From positions 1 through 64,000 of the forward strand of contig JANQEN010000063.1 of assembly GCA_028278335.1 (NCBI GenBank): a stretch of DNA of 64,000 bases, written 5' to 3'. The translations under genes and the position numbers were made by a program. Within the stretch, counting starts at the first letter, position 1. Each line of letters opens with the position of its first letter. This DNA comes from Chitinivibrionales bacterium. Its GTDB lineage: Bacteria > Fibrobacterota > Chitinivibrionia > Chitinivibrionales > JANQEN01. Under the pieces are notes generated by a model that was given only the letters and a program-made list of their open reading frames with translations, searched no databases and had not been told where the DNA came from. Positions 1 through 8,643 of the stretch are shown here, piece by piece.

Positions 1-434
1 CAACAAAGAAGAAAGAAAAAAGAATCAAAAAAGAAAGAAGAAATTTCTCTAACTAAACATCTTTCATTTTAATGAGAAATAAACATACAAGGTGTTTAAG
101 AGCAAAAATAAGGTTTTTAAAATCCTGTTTATTTATAATATCATTAAAAATTATTCTAATTCCCAGGGTGTTGCCCATCGCTACAATATGATGCGCCATT
201 GGCACTTTATAATCTAATCAAGCATATTAAAAACTCTCACAATGTTAATATAATTCAATTGTCCTAAAAATCAAATCAAACCGTTTTAATGAATCTTCAC
301 AAATGAGGCATTTAGTGGTATCCTACAAATACTATAACCTCCCTCTTGAATAAATAAAAATCAGGTGACATCCTTAAATAACGCACAACAGTTAAATATT
401 TTTTAAATTCAGCCCTTTACTTGTACCAGAGTAG
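1..434. other. AT-rich intergenic stretch, nothing recognised
   Basis: This opening stretch is strongly AT-rich, with a purine-rich run in the first 45 bases. I see no open frame with a ribosome-binding site, no stable hairpin and no RNA gene. It leads directly into the 42-bp tandem array, whose first recognisable unit begins at about 447. Confidence 0.5.
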
Positions 435-782
435 GTTGAAATAAATGAAGCCCGTCTAGGGCTTTTACCTAGAAGTGTAGAATTTTATGAAACACACCGA
501 GGCTTTTTACCTGGAGGTGCAGAAATTGTTGAAACAGGCCTAGGACGTTTACCTGGGAGTGTAGGAATCTTTGAAACAGTATTAGGTCTTTTACCAATGG
601 TAGAAGAATTTTCTGAAACACAGCAAAGTCTTTTCCCTAGAGCGGCTGGAATTGTTGAAACATCTCTAGTCCTTTTACCTAGAGCTGTTGAAATTATTGA
701 AACACAACTAGTCCTTTTTCCAAGATGGGTAGAAAATGTTGAAACATCTTTCGGTTTTTTGCCTAAGGGTGTTTGTTTTTTT
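435..782 (+). repeat. 42-bp tandem array 1 (about eight units)
   Basis: Eight consecutive units begin at 447, 489, 531, 573, 615, 657, 699 and 741, so the period is exactly 42 bp with no indels. Seven of the eight units begin with GAAACA (the first with GAAGCC). A T-rich core TTTTACCTAG and a tail near GTGTAGAAATTGTT recur in degenerate form. Bases 7-13 of each unit vary most. In unit 1 the segments CTAGG and CCTAG flank the core and could pair. Because 42 is divisible by three the frame stays open from 435 to 848 and would read as 14-residue repeats (ET..L..LPR..E.V). I read this as a DNA or RNA repeat array, not as a gene, because there is no convincing start signal. It lies 373 bp upstream of the helical protein gene at 1156. 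A second array of the same period precedes that protein's paralog. Confidence 0.85.
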
Positions 783-1155
783 CCAACCCTACTAGCCCCT
801 TTTATTTGGATATATTCTACTTTATATATAACCTCGTTACTTTATTAATTACATAACCTTACAATGTTTATCGGAAATTGATTTGATATCATATCCTCAT
901 TAAAGTTGGACTGGATTGGACAAACATGCAATACATAAAATGAAATTTCTATAGATTACAAAAAATTATTAAAAAAAATACAATATTCATCCCAACTCAC
1001 TCGTAATGATTACCAGAGGACAGTAACAGAGTGCAGTAGCAAGGAACAGTTCCTCTCCTGATAGATGTTCAGCTGAAAAGTCGTCATAAAAAGTTGTTAG
1101 TGCTTTTTTAGTGTAATTACTTGTGATATGTTTTACTCAATTATGGAGGTGCATC
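783..1155 (+). other. Leader between array 1 and its gene
   Basis: This 373-bp spacer separates the repeat array from the helical protein gene. It contains CAGTAACAGA at 1021-1030, a 10-mer also present at a similar distance upstream of the paralogous gene (54647-54656). It also contains a small perfect inverted repeat, GGAAC-A-GTTCC, at 1043-1053. No open frame with a ribosome-binding site is visible. It may hold a promoter or a non-coding RNA, but nothing here proves either. Confidence 0.4.
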
Positions 1156-1857
1156 ATGGCTCGCATGGTAAGTCGATATATTTCACCCAAAAAGTGTCTT
1201 GAAACAGGAGAGAGACACATTCACTTAGCAAATCAGGAGTGTGGCCTTGACAACAAATACTCCCAGGCGTTTAAACCTAAATATGATACTCTCAAGGAGA
1301 AGTTAGAAAAGTGGGATGAAATGCGTAGGAGCTGTCTCTTTGCATATGATAAGGTGTATATATCCAAAAAACGATTACTCAATGCTACCCGTACCTGTTT
1401 AGAGCATATTAAACAGTTTCGACGTGATAATCATGGTGCTATTATTCACGCCTCCTTTGACGAAATAGTTACCTATAGTACCTATTCGAAAATGAAATTA
1501 ACCAAATTGCTTAGTGCAATCGAGAACTTAGTGTATCGTTTCAAACAGCTTGATGACGGCCACCCACTCTACCATTTTACAGATGACCTTGGGAACGTTG
1601 TAAACACTACCAAATTAGCCATAGCAGCCTATGAAGAGGCACAATATAACAGCGCAAAAGCCAAAGTTGAAACACAATGTGCCCAGGACGAAGTTATCAA
1701 ACAGTATAAAAGAAATTACTTCGAAGCAAACATAGAAATGGGAAGAGACTGTGCAGATGATCTGTTCCCTATTCTTCGGCGAAAAAAGTTAGTCAATGAT
1801 ATTGAAGAAGTTGAAGTGGAGGATATTTCAGAGGATAGGGCAACTGAAAGTGAGTAA
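1156..1857 (+). CDS. Array-associated helical protein, paralog A
   Basis: This 233-residue protein has no signal peptide and no membrane segment. It is highly charged and appears almost wholly alpha-helical. I chose the ATG at 1156 because GGAGG (1145-1149) lies just upstream; an in-frame start at 1123 has no such site. It is clearly related to the gene at 54767. Both begin with M-A/P-R-M, both have a central L..L...I..L pattern followed by a HPLY/HGLYPL segment, and both end with an alanine-rich helix leading to a C.Q.....Y..NYF.A...MG motif and then LFP. The C-terminus here is extended and acidic. Size and layout recall DUF6261-type proteins of Bacteroidota, but that is an unverified recollection. 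The function is unknown. Both copies sit downstream of a 42-bp array on the same strand, which suggests the array and the protein work together. Confidence 0.85.
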   Translation: MARMVSRYISPKKCLETGERHIHLANQECGLDNKYSQAFKPKYDTLKEKLEKWDEMRRSCLFAYDKVYISKKRLLNATRTCLEHIKQFRRDNHGAIIHASFDEIVTYSTYSKMKLTKLLSAIENLVYRFKQLDDGHPLYHFTDDLGNVVNTTKLAIAAYEEAQYNSAKAKVETQCAQDEVIKQYKRNYFEANIEMGRDCADDLFPILRRKKLVNDIEEVEVEDISEDRATESE

Positions 1858-1872
1858 GTCTGAAAAAAAAAC

Positions 1873-1910
1873 AGCACTCTTTATTTAAGATGAAGGTGCT
1901 ACTTTTTTTT
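1873..1910 (+). terminator. Rho-independent terminator after paralog A
   Basis: An AGCAC/GTGCT stem with a long loop is followed by a run of eight T at 1903-1910, 16 bp after the stop codon of the upstream gene. The stem is short but the T tract is good. Confidence 0.6.
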
Positions 1911-1973
1911 AAACTATTTACCTAACCAATATCAAATTGTAAATTTATTTGCCTAGGATAACTCCTGTGATAT

Positions 1974-2546
1974 TTACTGTGTAAAAACAGGGTAATCCAC
2001 TTCCCGTGGTTGAATAGTGGAGTTCCAATCCTCTGGTGGTACAGAACCAGTGTAGCGGGTATAATAGTTCGTTAAGGTGAAGGTCCGCTGTTTTTTAGTA
2101 TGGCTCTGTATAATGTCCTCCTTAAGTACGTATTGAATGGTAAGATGGTTTTGATCTATAATAGCATAGGTATACCATTTAACATCATCTCCTGTACCAT
2201 AGAAAATATCCCTTCCAGGATTTTCACGATGCAAGGTATCAATTTTTATTGCATAATTATGACTGCTTAGACAACTTTGTCCCTTTTCTTGCCAAAACAT
2301 ATTATACTCCGATTCACCCACTGCGCAAAACAAATCCGCTGTTGGAAAGCGGGTCGTATCATAGGCATATTCTAAAATAACATCCCATATAGTAATACAA
2401 TCTCGTTCATGAATTTTTGTAAGCTTCCAGGTGCCGGTGATGTCAATTGAAGCTGGATCCTTTTTGCTCACAGAGCTTGAATTGCTGCATTGTAAACCAA
2501 AGAGAACAAGAATAAGGATTCCAATGACAGCTCTGTAGTAATGCAT
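1974..2546 (-). CDS. Lipocalin-like lipoprotein
   Basis: This 190-residue protein has a short hydrophobic N-terminus ending in LQC (Cys20), a plausible lipobox. The mature protein is therefore probably lipid-anchored in the envelope. Just after the anchor comes the segment ITGTWKLTKI, the usual first strand of lipocalin-like domains, and the rest has alternating beta-strand patterns. The start is supported by GGAGG upstream of the ATG. No catalytic motif is visible. It stands alone, divergently oriented from the gene at 2801. Ligand and role are unknown. Confidence 0.7.
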   Translation of the reverse strand: MHYYRAVIGILILVLFGLQCSNSSSVSKKDPASIDITGTWKLTKIHERDCITIWDVILEYAYDTTRFPTADLFCAVGESEYNMFWQEKGQSCLSSHNYAIKIDTLHRENPGRDIFYGTGDDVKWYTYAIIDQNHLTIQYVLKEDIIQSHTKKQRTFTLTNYYTRYTGSVPPEDWNSTIQPREVDYPVFTQ

Positions 2547-2800
2547 GGAATACCTCCAGAGTGTTAAGTATGTGTGTTCGTTTGTAAATATCTATACTTT
2601 CGATTGCTCTAATATCTATGTATTACAATATAATACAATGTTTCTATGAATAAGAATTTATAAAATAGTAATTTTTAATGAGTTGTTTTCTAAAGTCTTC
2701 CAATGTAACTTTCTATAAAAGAAATAGTTGTATTACATTTATAATTACCTTATATTAGTAATATAACAGTAAGTCTAATCCTGTTAACCTAGGAGTCTTT

Positions 2801-3727
2801 ATGAAAAATTTGTCTTTTACATCACTCTTTGTTTTAGTTATTATGGGTACTTCCTTTTGTCAAATTATTAAAGGATTTCATGATTATAAGATTGGTGACT
2901 CATTATTCTTTATTGTTAAAAAGGTGGAGCAATCACAGACTAGCAATGACACCATTCTAAAGTATGTAACCAAATCAAAACGTACGTATATTGTTGACTC
3001 AATAATAACCAAAGGAGATTCTACACGTTACGTAGTAGCTTACCATGAAAAAGGGACCATAGTATATTTCAAATCAGGTAATGCTTATGACACCGTACCT
3101 GTAAACAGTAACGAGGTAGGCGTTTATCTAACGTATAAAGGAAAACGAATCAAATATCAACACAATGAATTTTTTCCTAAAAAAGCAAGTTACTCTGAAA
3201 ATGAACTTTGGGACACAGTCACAACTCGCTATGGAAATTTATATTACAATGGATCATTACGCGATTATGTTCGTTTTTATTATTGGTCTGGAGGTCCTGG
3301 AGGTGCTACCAATATAGTTTCATTCTGTTATCTGTCTGGTTTTGGTACTGTATATTGGGATAGACTGTGTAGTCATGCCACAACCAATATGGTTAACGAT
3401 TTAACAATGCAACTGATACGGTATAATGATATTGTTATAAATCCTGATGATCTTGATACGCTTCTATTACCAACAGCAATAGAACCAAAGCAAAAGCAAA
3501 TTAAAATCAATAGCATACGCTCAATGCATGAGCTGCATTCAATAGTTAATGCAAAAAAGTCCACCTATTCTATTGCCTTTTATTCTTTAAATGGCCGTAT
3601 CGTTCAAACAAAGATCTCTAACAATGAAATTAACACTCTATTAAAATTAATACCCTCAGGAGTATATATCATAAAAGGAAAGGTTAATGATATCCCCTTC
3701 TCTTTTAGACAAGTATTTACTCATTAA
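2801..3727 (+). CDS. Secreted protein with C-terminal sorting-type domain
   Basis: The 308-residue product begins with a signal peptide ending near CQIIKG. The central 200 residues are beta-rich and match no family I recognise. The last ~70 residues have the pattern of a type IX/FlgD-like C-terminal domain: YS..FYSLNGR, then an IPSGVYIIKGK segment, then a final strand. This suggests export across the outer membrane or surface anchoring. AGGAG precedes the ATG. Its stop codon overlaps that of the convergent esterase gene by a few bases. Confidence 0.75.
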   Translation: MKNLSFTSLFVLVIMGTSFCQIIKGFHDYKIGDSLFFIVKKVEQSQTSNDTILKYVTKSKRTYIVDSIITKGDSTRYVVAYHEKGTIVYFKSGNAYDTVPVNSNEVGVYLTYKGKRIKYQHNEFFPKKASYSENELWDTVTTRYGNLYYNGSLRDYVRFYYWSGGPGGATNIVSFCYLSGFGTVYWDRLCSHATTNMVNDLTMQLIRYNDIVINPDDLDTLLLPTAIEPKQKQIKINSIRSMHELHSIVNAKKSTYSIAFYSLNGRIVQTKISNNEINTLLKLIPSGVYIIKGKVNDIPFSFRQVFTH

Positions 3728-4569
3728 AACTTTTCAAAGAAATTCCATATGCGATCAGTAGCAGACCAATTGGTTCTATCAATAGAGGGCCAATCATGCC
3801 CAGCATTATAGAGATAGCATAGCACAATATCTCCCGTGCCCTCGGTGGATTTCCATCGTACCTCATGATGCAGCGTATCTTTGAGAATGGTGTCACAGGT
3901 TGTTGAACACTTATTCCATTGTTGCCAGATTTTTAGAATAGAGTCTTGTGGTGGGCAAGGCATCCTTCCTGCAAGCAATCCTCCCTCATAGGGAACAACA
4001 TGATCCTTAGCTCCGTGTATATGCATTAAGGCAACTGAAGAGTTTGGTGTTGGGATAGGGCTATACATGGGGCCTGCAATACAGGCCATGGCAGTAATTT
4101 TCTCGGGAATATTGGCACTGAGCTTGTAGGTCATCATGGCGCCATTGGAGTGACCCGCAACAAAGACCTTAGTCTCATCAATCATATACGCGCCCAATAA
4201 GGTGTCTATCAATCCAGAGAGGAATCCCACATCATCGGCATTGCGACTCCCCTGCTCAAAATGAATACCAGCATTCCACACATAATTACGATTGCCAAAA
4301 TCCTCACGAGTACCAATAGGGTAGGCAACGATGAATCCCTCGGTATCAGCTTTTTTACTAAATTCGGAATACTCAGGCATGCCACTGACATCAAAATGGT
4401 AGCCGTGAAGCACCAGTACCAGCGGGACTTTGTTAGCCCCAGTGTAGGATTGAGGAACGTGGATTTTATATTCACGGCCCTGGGTTTCAACTATGGGTGT
4501 GTTATCTTCACAAAAAAGAAATAGCAGAGAACAAATAATGAGTGAGAATATAGTGTGACACATCTTCAT
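3724..4569 (-). CDS. Esterase, PHB-depolymerase/CE1-like (LpqC family) lipoprotein
   Basis: This is an alpha/beta-hydrolase of the polyhydroxybutyrate-depolymerase/feruloyl-esterase type. The nucleophile motif GHSNG has Ser141 (numbered from the ATG at 4569). A later HGAKDHVVPY segment supplies the probable acid Asp, and NAGHDWP near the C-terminus supplies the His. An oxyanion-type HGY follows VPLVLVL. The N-terminus is a lipoprotein signal with Cys20, so the enzyme is probably envelope-anchored. A GTG at 4578 is in frame, but AGGAG overlaps it, so the ATG at 4569 is the better start. It lies 14 bp downstream of the GH16 gene on the same strand. This suggests a two-gene polysaccharide-degradation operon in which the esterase removes acyl groups. 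Confidence 0.85.
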   Translation of the reverse strand: MKMCHTIFSLIICSLLFLFCEDNTPIVETQGREYKIHVPQSYTGANKVPLVLVLHGYHFDVSGMPEYSEFSKKADTEGFIVAYPIGTREDFGNRNYVWNAGIHFEQGSRNADDVGFLSGLIDTLLGAYMIDETKVFVAGHSNGAMMTYKLSANIPEKITAMACIAGPMYSPIPTPNSSVALMHIHGAKDHVVPYEGGLLAGRMPCPPQDSILKIWQQWNKCSTTCDTILKDTLHHEVRWKSTEGTGDIVLCYLYNAGHDWPSIDRTNWSATDRIWNFFEKF

Positions 4570-4583
4570 AATCGACACTCCTG

Positions 4584-5438
4584 TTATTTATAGACCCGCA
4601 CCCAGTCAACGTACATTTTAATATCTTTTTTACGGTAATTTTTAGCGATCGGATTATCCGAGCGAGGATAGTCACCGCCAACAGCAACATTTAAAAGTAT
4701 GTAGAGCGGATTATCTACAAAGGCTTTTTCCTTTTCAGGATTATCTATGGCAAAGGTATGGTAGCAACTGTCATCAATATATCCTTTGATCTCCTTCTCG
4801 GTCCAATCAACACGAAACACATGATAGTCCTTGCCACTGTATTTGGCATAGCTTCCTTCGTGTCTATTGTTAGGCCAAGCAGTATAGTGTTGCGTACAAC
4901 CCACGACCATTGGCGTTGCACCACCCTGTTCCATAATGTCAATTTCTCCGCATTCAGCCCACTTTGTTTTTTCAGGAGGCTCCCCTGCATTGGAGCCCAT
5001 CATCCAGAAGGCAGGCCAAAGACCTACATCACCATAGGGTAATTTAATACGGGCCTCAACGCGTCCATAGGTTACATCAAACTTTCCCTTGGTAACGATC
5101 TTTCCCGAGAAATAATTCTTTCCCTCTTTCACTTTCCTTTTATAGGTTGTGGCTATCACTAAGTTCCCCTTTTCAACGGTCACGTTTTCAGTACAATAGT
5201 ACTGCAACTCATTGTTTCCCCAGCCATCCATAAAGGGATAGTACTCTTTGCCGGTTCCATTTTCATAGGACCATTTGCTGGTGTCAAGCGCACCGGACTC
5301 AAACTCGTCACTCCAGACCAGAGAGTCAAAGGTTTGTTGTTCATCAGTATTCACATCTTGCCCATCTACGGCAAAGCTTGTTACACAAAAAAGAAAAATT
5401 ATTACGGCTATAAAAAAAGCGCCATATCTACTGTCCAT
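4584..5438 (-). CDS. GH16 endo-beta-glucanase (laminarinase/lichenase type)
   Basis: The 284-residue secreted enzyme has a signal peptide and a single GH16 domain from about residue 40 to the end. It begins with VWSDEFESG.LDTSKW. The catalytic motif GEIDIME places the nucleophile Glu165, Asp167 and the acid/base Glu170 as usual for the family. The FWMMGSN and YHVFRVDWTE segments are also typical. GH16 enzymes of this kind cleave beta-1,3 or beta-1,3-1,4 glucans; substrate cannot be fixed from the sequence. AGGAG precedes the ATG. It is first in a probable operon with the esterase at 3724. Confidence 0.93.
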   Translation of the reverse strand: MDSRYGAFFIAVIIFLFCVTSFAVDGQDVNTDEQQTFDSLVWSDEFESGALDTSKWSYENGTGKEYYPFMDGWGNNELQYYCTENVTVEKGNLVIATTYKRKVKEGKNYFSGKIVTKGKFDVTYGRVEARIKLPYGDVGLWPAFWMMGSNAGEPPEKTKWAECGEIDIMEQGGATPMVVGCTQHYTAWPNNRHEGSYAKYSGKDYHVFRVDWTEKEIKGYIDDSCYHTFAIDNPEKEKAFVDNPLYILLNVAVGGDYPRSDNPIAKNYRKKDIKMYVDWVRVYK

Positions 5439-5713
5439 GATGTGTCTCCTTTGTAAGAATCACAAAATCTATCTAATCTCTTAGCATCTTGTGCAATATG
5501 ATGAATTAGTCGCTGTGAATATAGTACCTTCAAATTCTTGCTGCAAGTATTTTATCGTTCTCAAATAATAACAAAATTCAAATATTAATTTATTGAATTT
5601 TAAATGAACTTAAAGGTATATTGAAATAAATAAATTGCCACGTTGAAAACAAATGATAACCTCAGTTACATTGTTTCGCTGGTTCACATCCAACTTTAAC
5701 GTAGGAGTATAAA

Positions 5714-6100
5714 TTGAATATCTACGTAGGGAATTTCCCCAAAACCATCGATGATGAAGCGATCCGCAACCTTTTTTCAGCACACGGCGAGGTGACTGAA
5801 GTAAAACTACTTAAGGATCGATATACTGGTGAACTTAGAGGTTTTGGTTTTGTTATTATGGATTCGAAAGATGACGCCTTAAAGGCCATTGAAGCAATCA
5901 ATGGTTCCGAGCTTGAAGGGCGTAAGCTTGTTGTCAATGAAGCCCGTCCCAAAAGAGACAATCGCGGCGGCGGCGGCGGTGGTCGTGGAGGTTTCCGCGG
6001 CGGCGGCGGCGGTGGTGGCGGCGGTTACCGCGGTGGCGGTGGTGGTGGCGGCGGTTATCGCGGTGGCGGTGGTGGCGGCGGCAACCGCAGTCGTTATTAA
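5714..6100 (+). CDS. RRM-domain RNA-binding protein with glycine-rich tail
   Basis: The first ~80 residues form a single RNA-recognition motif. RNP2 is IYVGNF at residues 3-8, and RNP1 is a RGFGFVIM segment around residue 43. The remaining ~45 residues are an RGG/YRGG tail of almost pure Gly and Arg, encoded by near-identical GGT/GGC blocks. Start is TTG at 5714, with TAGGAG at 5702-5707. Proteins of this type bind single-stranded RNA and are often cold-induced in bacteria. The 275-bp upstream region may carry its control, but I see no definite element there. A strong terminator follows. Confidence 0.93.
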   Translation: MNIYVGNFPKTIDDEAIRNLFSAHGEVTEVKLLKDRYTGELRGFGFVIMDSKDDALKAIEAINGSELEGRKLVVNEARPKRDNRGGGGGGRGGFRGGGGGGGGGYRGGGGGGGGYRGGGGGGGNRSRY

Positions 6101-6138
6101 TCAACACCCCTTGCTAATTAGTGTACTTAAATAGATTG

Positions 6139-6170
6139 CCTGAAGGGATCATCCCTTCAGGTTTTTTTTA
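6139..6170 (+). terminator. Rho-independent terminator of the RRM gene
   Basis: CCTGAAGGGAT pairs with ATCCCTTCAGG and is followed by eight T residues. It lies 38 bp past the RRM stop codon. It is among the clearest terminators in the window. Confidence 0.92.
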
Positions 6171-6332
6171 GGTATTATCTAAAAAATCATTTCCTACTGC
6201 GATTGGCTCCAACATACTTTAGATTTCGTTGCATTCAATCACGGATTCTCACCGAGCTTGGCTCTTTCCTGTGCCTCATCAAAAGGTTTTTTACTCAGCC
6301 TCAAAATTAAACTGGTTTATTAGAGTTCACCT

Positions 6333-6854
6333 TTAATTATTTCCAGAAAAGAGTTCAGACTGAAGTTTACAGTAAGTGTTTTGAAAACAGGTCCCACATT
6401 CCCCGCAACAACCATCGATTATATGACAAAAGGCTCCCGAATGTGGTGGATAGGTCATTGTGTAGGGAATGACTTTCTGCGTTAAATGATGGTATAGTTC
6501 TTTGTCCGGCACATTGCCGTAGACAATTATCTGAATATTGTGCTCCTTGAACACCCCTAAGATATACCTGACCTTCTGTTTAATCTCTTTAATCCCTAAT
6601 GTTTCAACTGCGGGAAAGGAGGGAGCTTCGTAAAAAAGCGTTTGCATAGGACGTTTAGGAGCAGCCTCTAACTCTTCGATAGAGGAAAAGCTGTACTTAG
6701 GTAGATTGTCAGTTTTATGCCCAAGAGACTCTCCTCTTTGCGATACAGAATGAGAGCTTAATTGCAGTGAAAGATCCAAGGCACTTTTTTCTAACACCTT
6801 ATCCAGCTCTTTCTCCTCATCGCTTTTCCATAGATCATCATCAAATAAGTTCAT
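6333..6854 (-). CDS. Uncharacterised cytoplasmic protein with C-terminal Cys cluster
   Basis: This 173-residue protein has no signal peptide. The N-terminal half is acidic and polar and probably disordered. A folded segment from about residue 90 (IKEIKQKVRYIL) leads to a C-terminal cluster of six Cys, GCCGECGTCFQNTYC. That spacing could bind a metal or an Fe-S cluster. A GGGGGA site precedes the ATG. I do not recognise the family. It is a single gene with no obvious operon partner. Confidence 0.7.
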   Translation of the reverse strand: MNLFDDDLWKSDEEKELDKVLEKSALDLSLQLSSHSVSQRGESLGHKTDNLPKYSFSSIEELEAAPKRPMQTLFYEAPSFPAVETLGIKEIKQKVRYILGVFKEHNIQIIVYGNVPDKELYHHLTQKVIPYTMTYPPHSGAFCHIIDGCCGECGTCFQNTYCKLQSELFSGNN

Positions 6855-7169
6855 AATTCCCCCGAATTTTGTCTACTTATTCATTAGCTGATAGGAAACA
6901 TTTACTCACCCTCAGAGCCTAATATCTCTCTATTAATTATACAATATACTCCCCTTATTAAAGCACTCTAATTTAGCCAGTCTCAAGACAAAACTGAATT
7001 ATTAGAGGTCACGTAATGATAAAAATAGTATTTTGTAAAATAGTTTACATATTGATAACAGCAAAAACCTCAGGCTCCTTACAAATAGTGGTTGGTTGAG
7101 GAAGAGCACAGATGTATAATAAAAACAGCTATTAACAATGAATGCGCTATGAATTCGTACCTAAGACAT

Positions 7170-8642
7170 ATGATGAAACCCATACTTCTTGTTATATCAC
7201 TGCTTAGTATCACCTTCTCTGTAGAACAAACAGAGAAAACACCTTTCAGTATCAATGCTTTACAATATTTAATTGACAGAAAAGAGTACGACCGCTTTGA
7301 TTGGTTTATGAGCTGCTATCTTAAACGCCATCCAGACACTGCCGATCTGCATCGTATAAACGCACAACGCCTTTTTGATGAAGCAAAAACTATACGATCC
7401 TTAAAGACTACCGTGTTATATAATCGCACCGGTGGTATTCCAAGAAAATATCCCTCCTTTTTGTCAGCAGTTAAACCCTATACCACCGATGCCATTGCAG
7501 CACAGTTTAATGACTCCCTTTTGAATGAGGCGTTCACAGCTCTCAGATACGCACGCACCCTCTCTCCTGGTAGAAAAGAGATATATTGGGATCTGTGCAC
7601 TATGGCCGCCCAGTCAGGCAGATCGGACATCCTATTACAGGAGGTACGTCGATACGCTGCACCCTTTGGCTATTCACAGAAAGTAAAGGATCTTGTCTAT
7701 TCCTATACACAACGAATCATCAAGGAACGAGCAGACTCAAACACAATAGCCCTGTTACGGAATTACATTTCCAACAATCCTGCTGATAGCAAGACACATC
7801 TGCTTATTAGTGACAACTTCTCCTTTGCTGGCGAGGTGGATAGTGCCTTCCAGTATACCCTTTTTGCACTCAAGCATGACAGCAGCAATGTAGCTCTTTG
7901 CAGGCGAGCAATAAAATTAGCCACTATTCGTGGTGATTACGCAAAGGCCTCAGAGCTTGCCCGTAAATGCTTTCAATTATCAAACAATCTATCAGACTTA
8001 GAACAGGCAGCAATTTGTTCCTATGCTTTTGATCGTTTTCAAGGGAAAATTATTTACAAAGAGATAAAAGAGTCTCCAGGTTATGTTGACACACTATCTA
8101 TCAGTCGATGGGTTTTTGAAGATCTATTATCACTTACCAATGATTCCTTAGGAACACATCTCTTTACTGGTGAGCTCTTTCATTTAAATTTTCCTTTGTT
8201 TTACATACTCTATCGGCAAACCAGTGACCAAACCTCTTATTTCCATAATAAAGCTGGAGCGTACTATATCCATGGGCTCTATGATAGTGCGGCATATTAC
8301 AATTTAAAGCTCATTCGCACGCTCAAAGATAACATGGCAATTGGAAACAAGGCAATATATAACCTTGCTGCAGAATACTATGCTTCAGGAAAATATCTAC
8401 TCTCCTTCCAGCTCTTTCTTTGGATCTATCACTATTTTCATGGCTGGCAAGATCTTGCGGTGAGCTATGGTCTGGGCGTCAATTACGAACGATTAGGGGA
8501 TTATCTACGTGCAAAAAAGTATTATCGAAGCATTATTAAGAAGGCCAATGTAAATAACAAAGAGAGCAAAACCCTAAAGGATTTGGCTCTCTATCGTATA
8601 AAGTATATCAAAAAGTTGAATCCAATTATTTATACGGAATAA
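7170..8642 (+). CDS. Secreted TPR-repeat protein
   Basis: The product is about 490 residues and rich in helical repeats, with TPR-like A/Y/L spacing. Examples are the KTHLLISDNFSFAGEVDSAF and FQYTLFALKHDSSN segments, and later a GVNYERLGDYLRAKKYYRS repeat. A signal peptide begins at the MMKPILL segment, so I prefer the ATG pair at 7170/7173. An in-frame TTG at 7092 or ATG at 7149 would add residues before the hydrophobic core, and none of these has a strong Shine-Dalgarno site. It probably acts as a periplasmic or envelope scaffold; no enzymatic domain is visible. Confidence 0.75.
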   Translation: MMKPILLVISLLSITFSVEQTEKTPFSINALQYLIDRKEYDRFDWFMSCYLKRHPDTADLHRINAQRLFDEAKTIRSLKTTVLYNRTGGIPRKYPSFLSAVKPYTTDAIAAQFNDSLLNEAFTALRYARTLSPGRKEIYWDLCTMAAQSGRSDILLQEVRRYAAPFGYSQKVKDLVYSYTQRIIKERADSNTIALLRNYISNNPADSKTHLLISDNFSFAGEVDSAFQYTLFALKHDSSNVALCRRAIKLATIRGDYAKASELARKCFQLSNNLSDLEQAAICSYAFDRFQGKIIYKEIKESPGYVDTLSISRWVFEDLLSLTNDSLGTHLFTGELFHLNFPLFYILYRQTSDQTSYFHNKAGAYYIHGLYDSAAYYNLKLIRTLKDNMAIGNKAIYNLAAEYYASGKYLLSFQLFLWIYHYFHGWQDLAVSYGLGVNYERLGDYLRAKKYYRSIIKKANVNNKESKTLKDLALYRIKYIKKLNPIIYTE

Positions 8643-8643
8643 A

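Noticed and set aside
597-848. Open frame of 83 codons reading 14-residue repeats
   Set aside because: It is produced by the 42-bp period of array 1, which keeps any stop-free frame open. There is no ribosome-binding site, and the same effect occurs in array 2 on the other strand.
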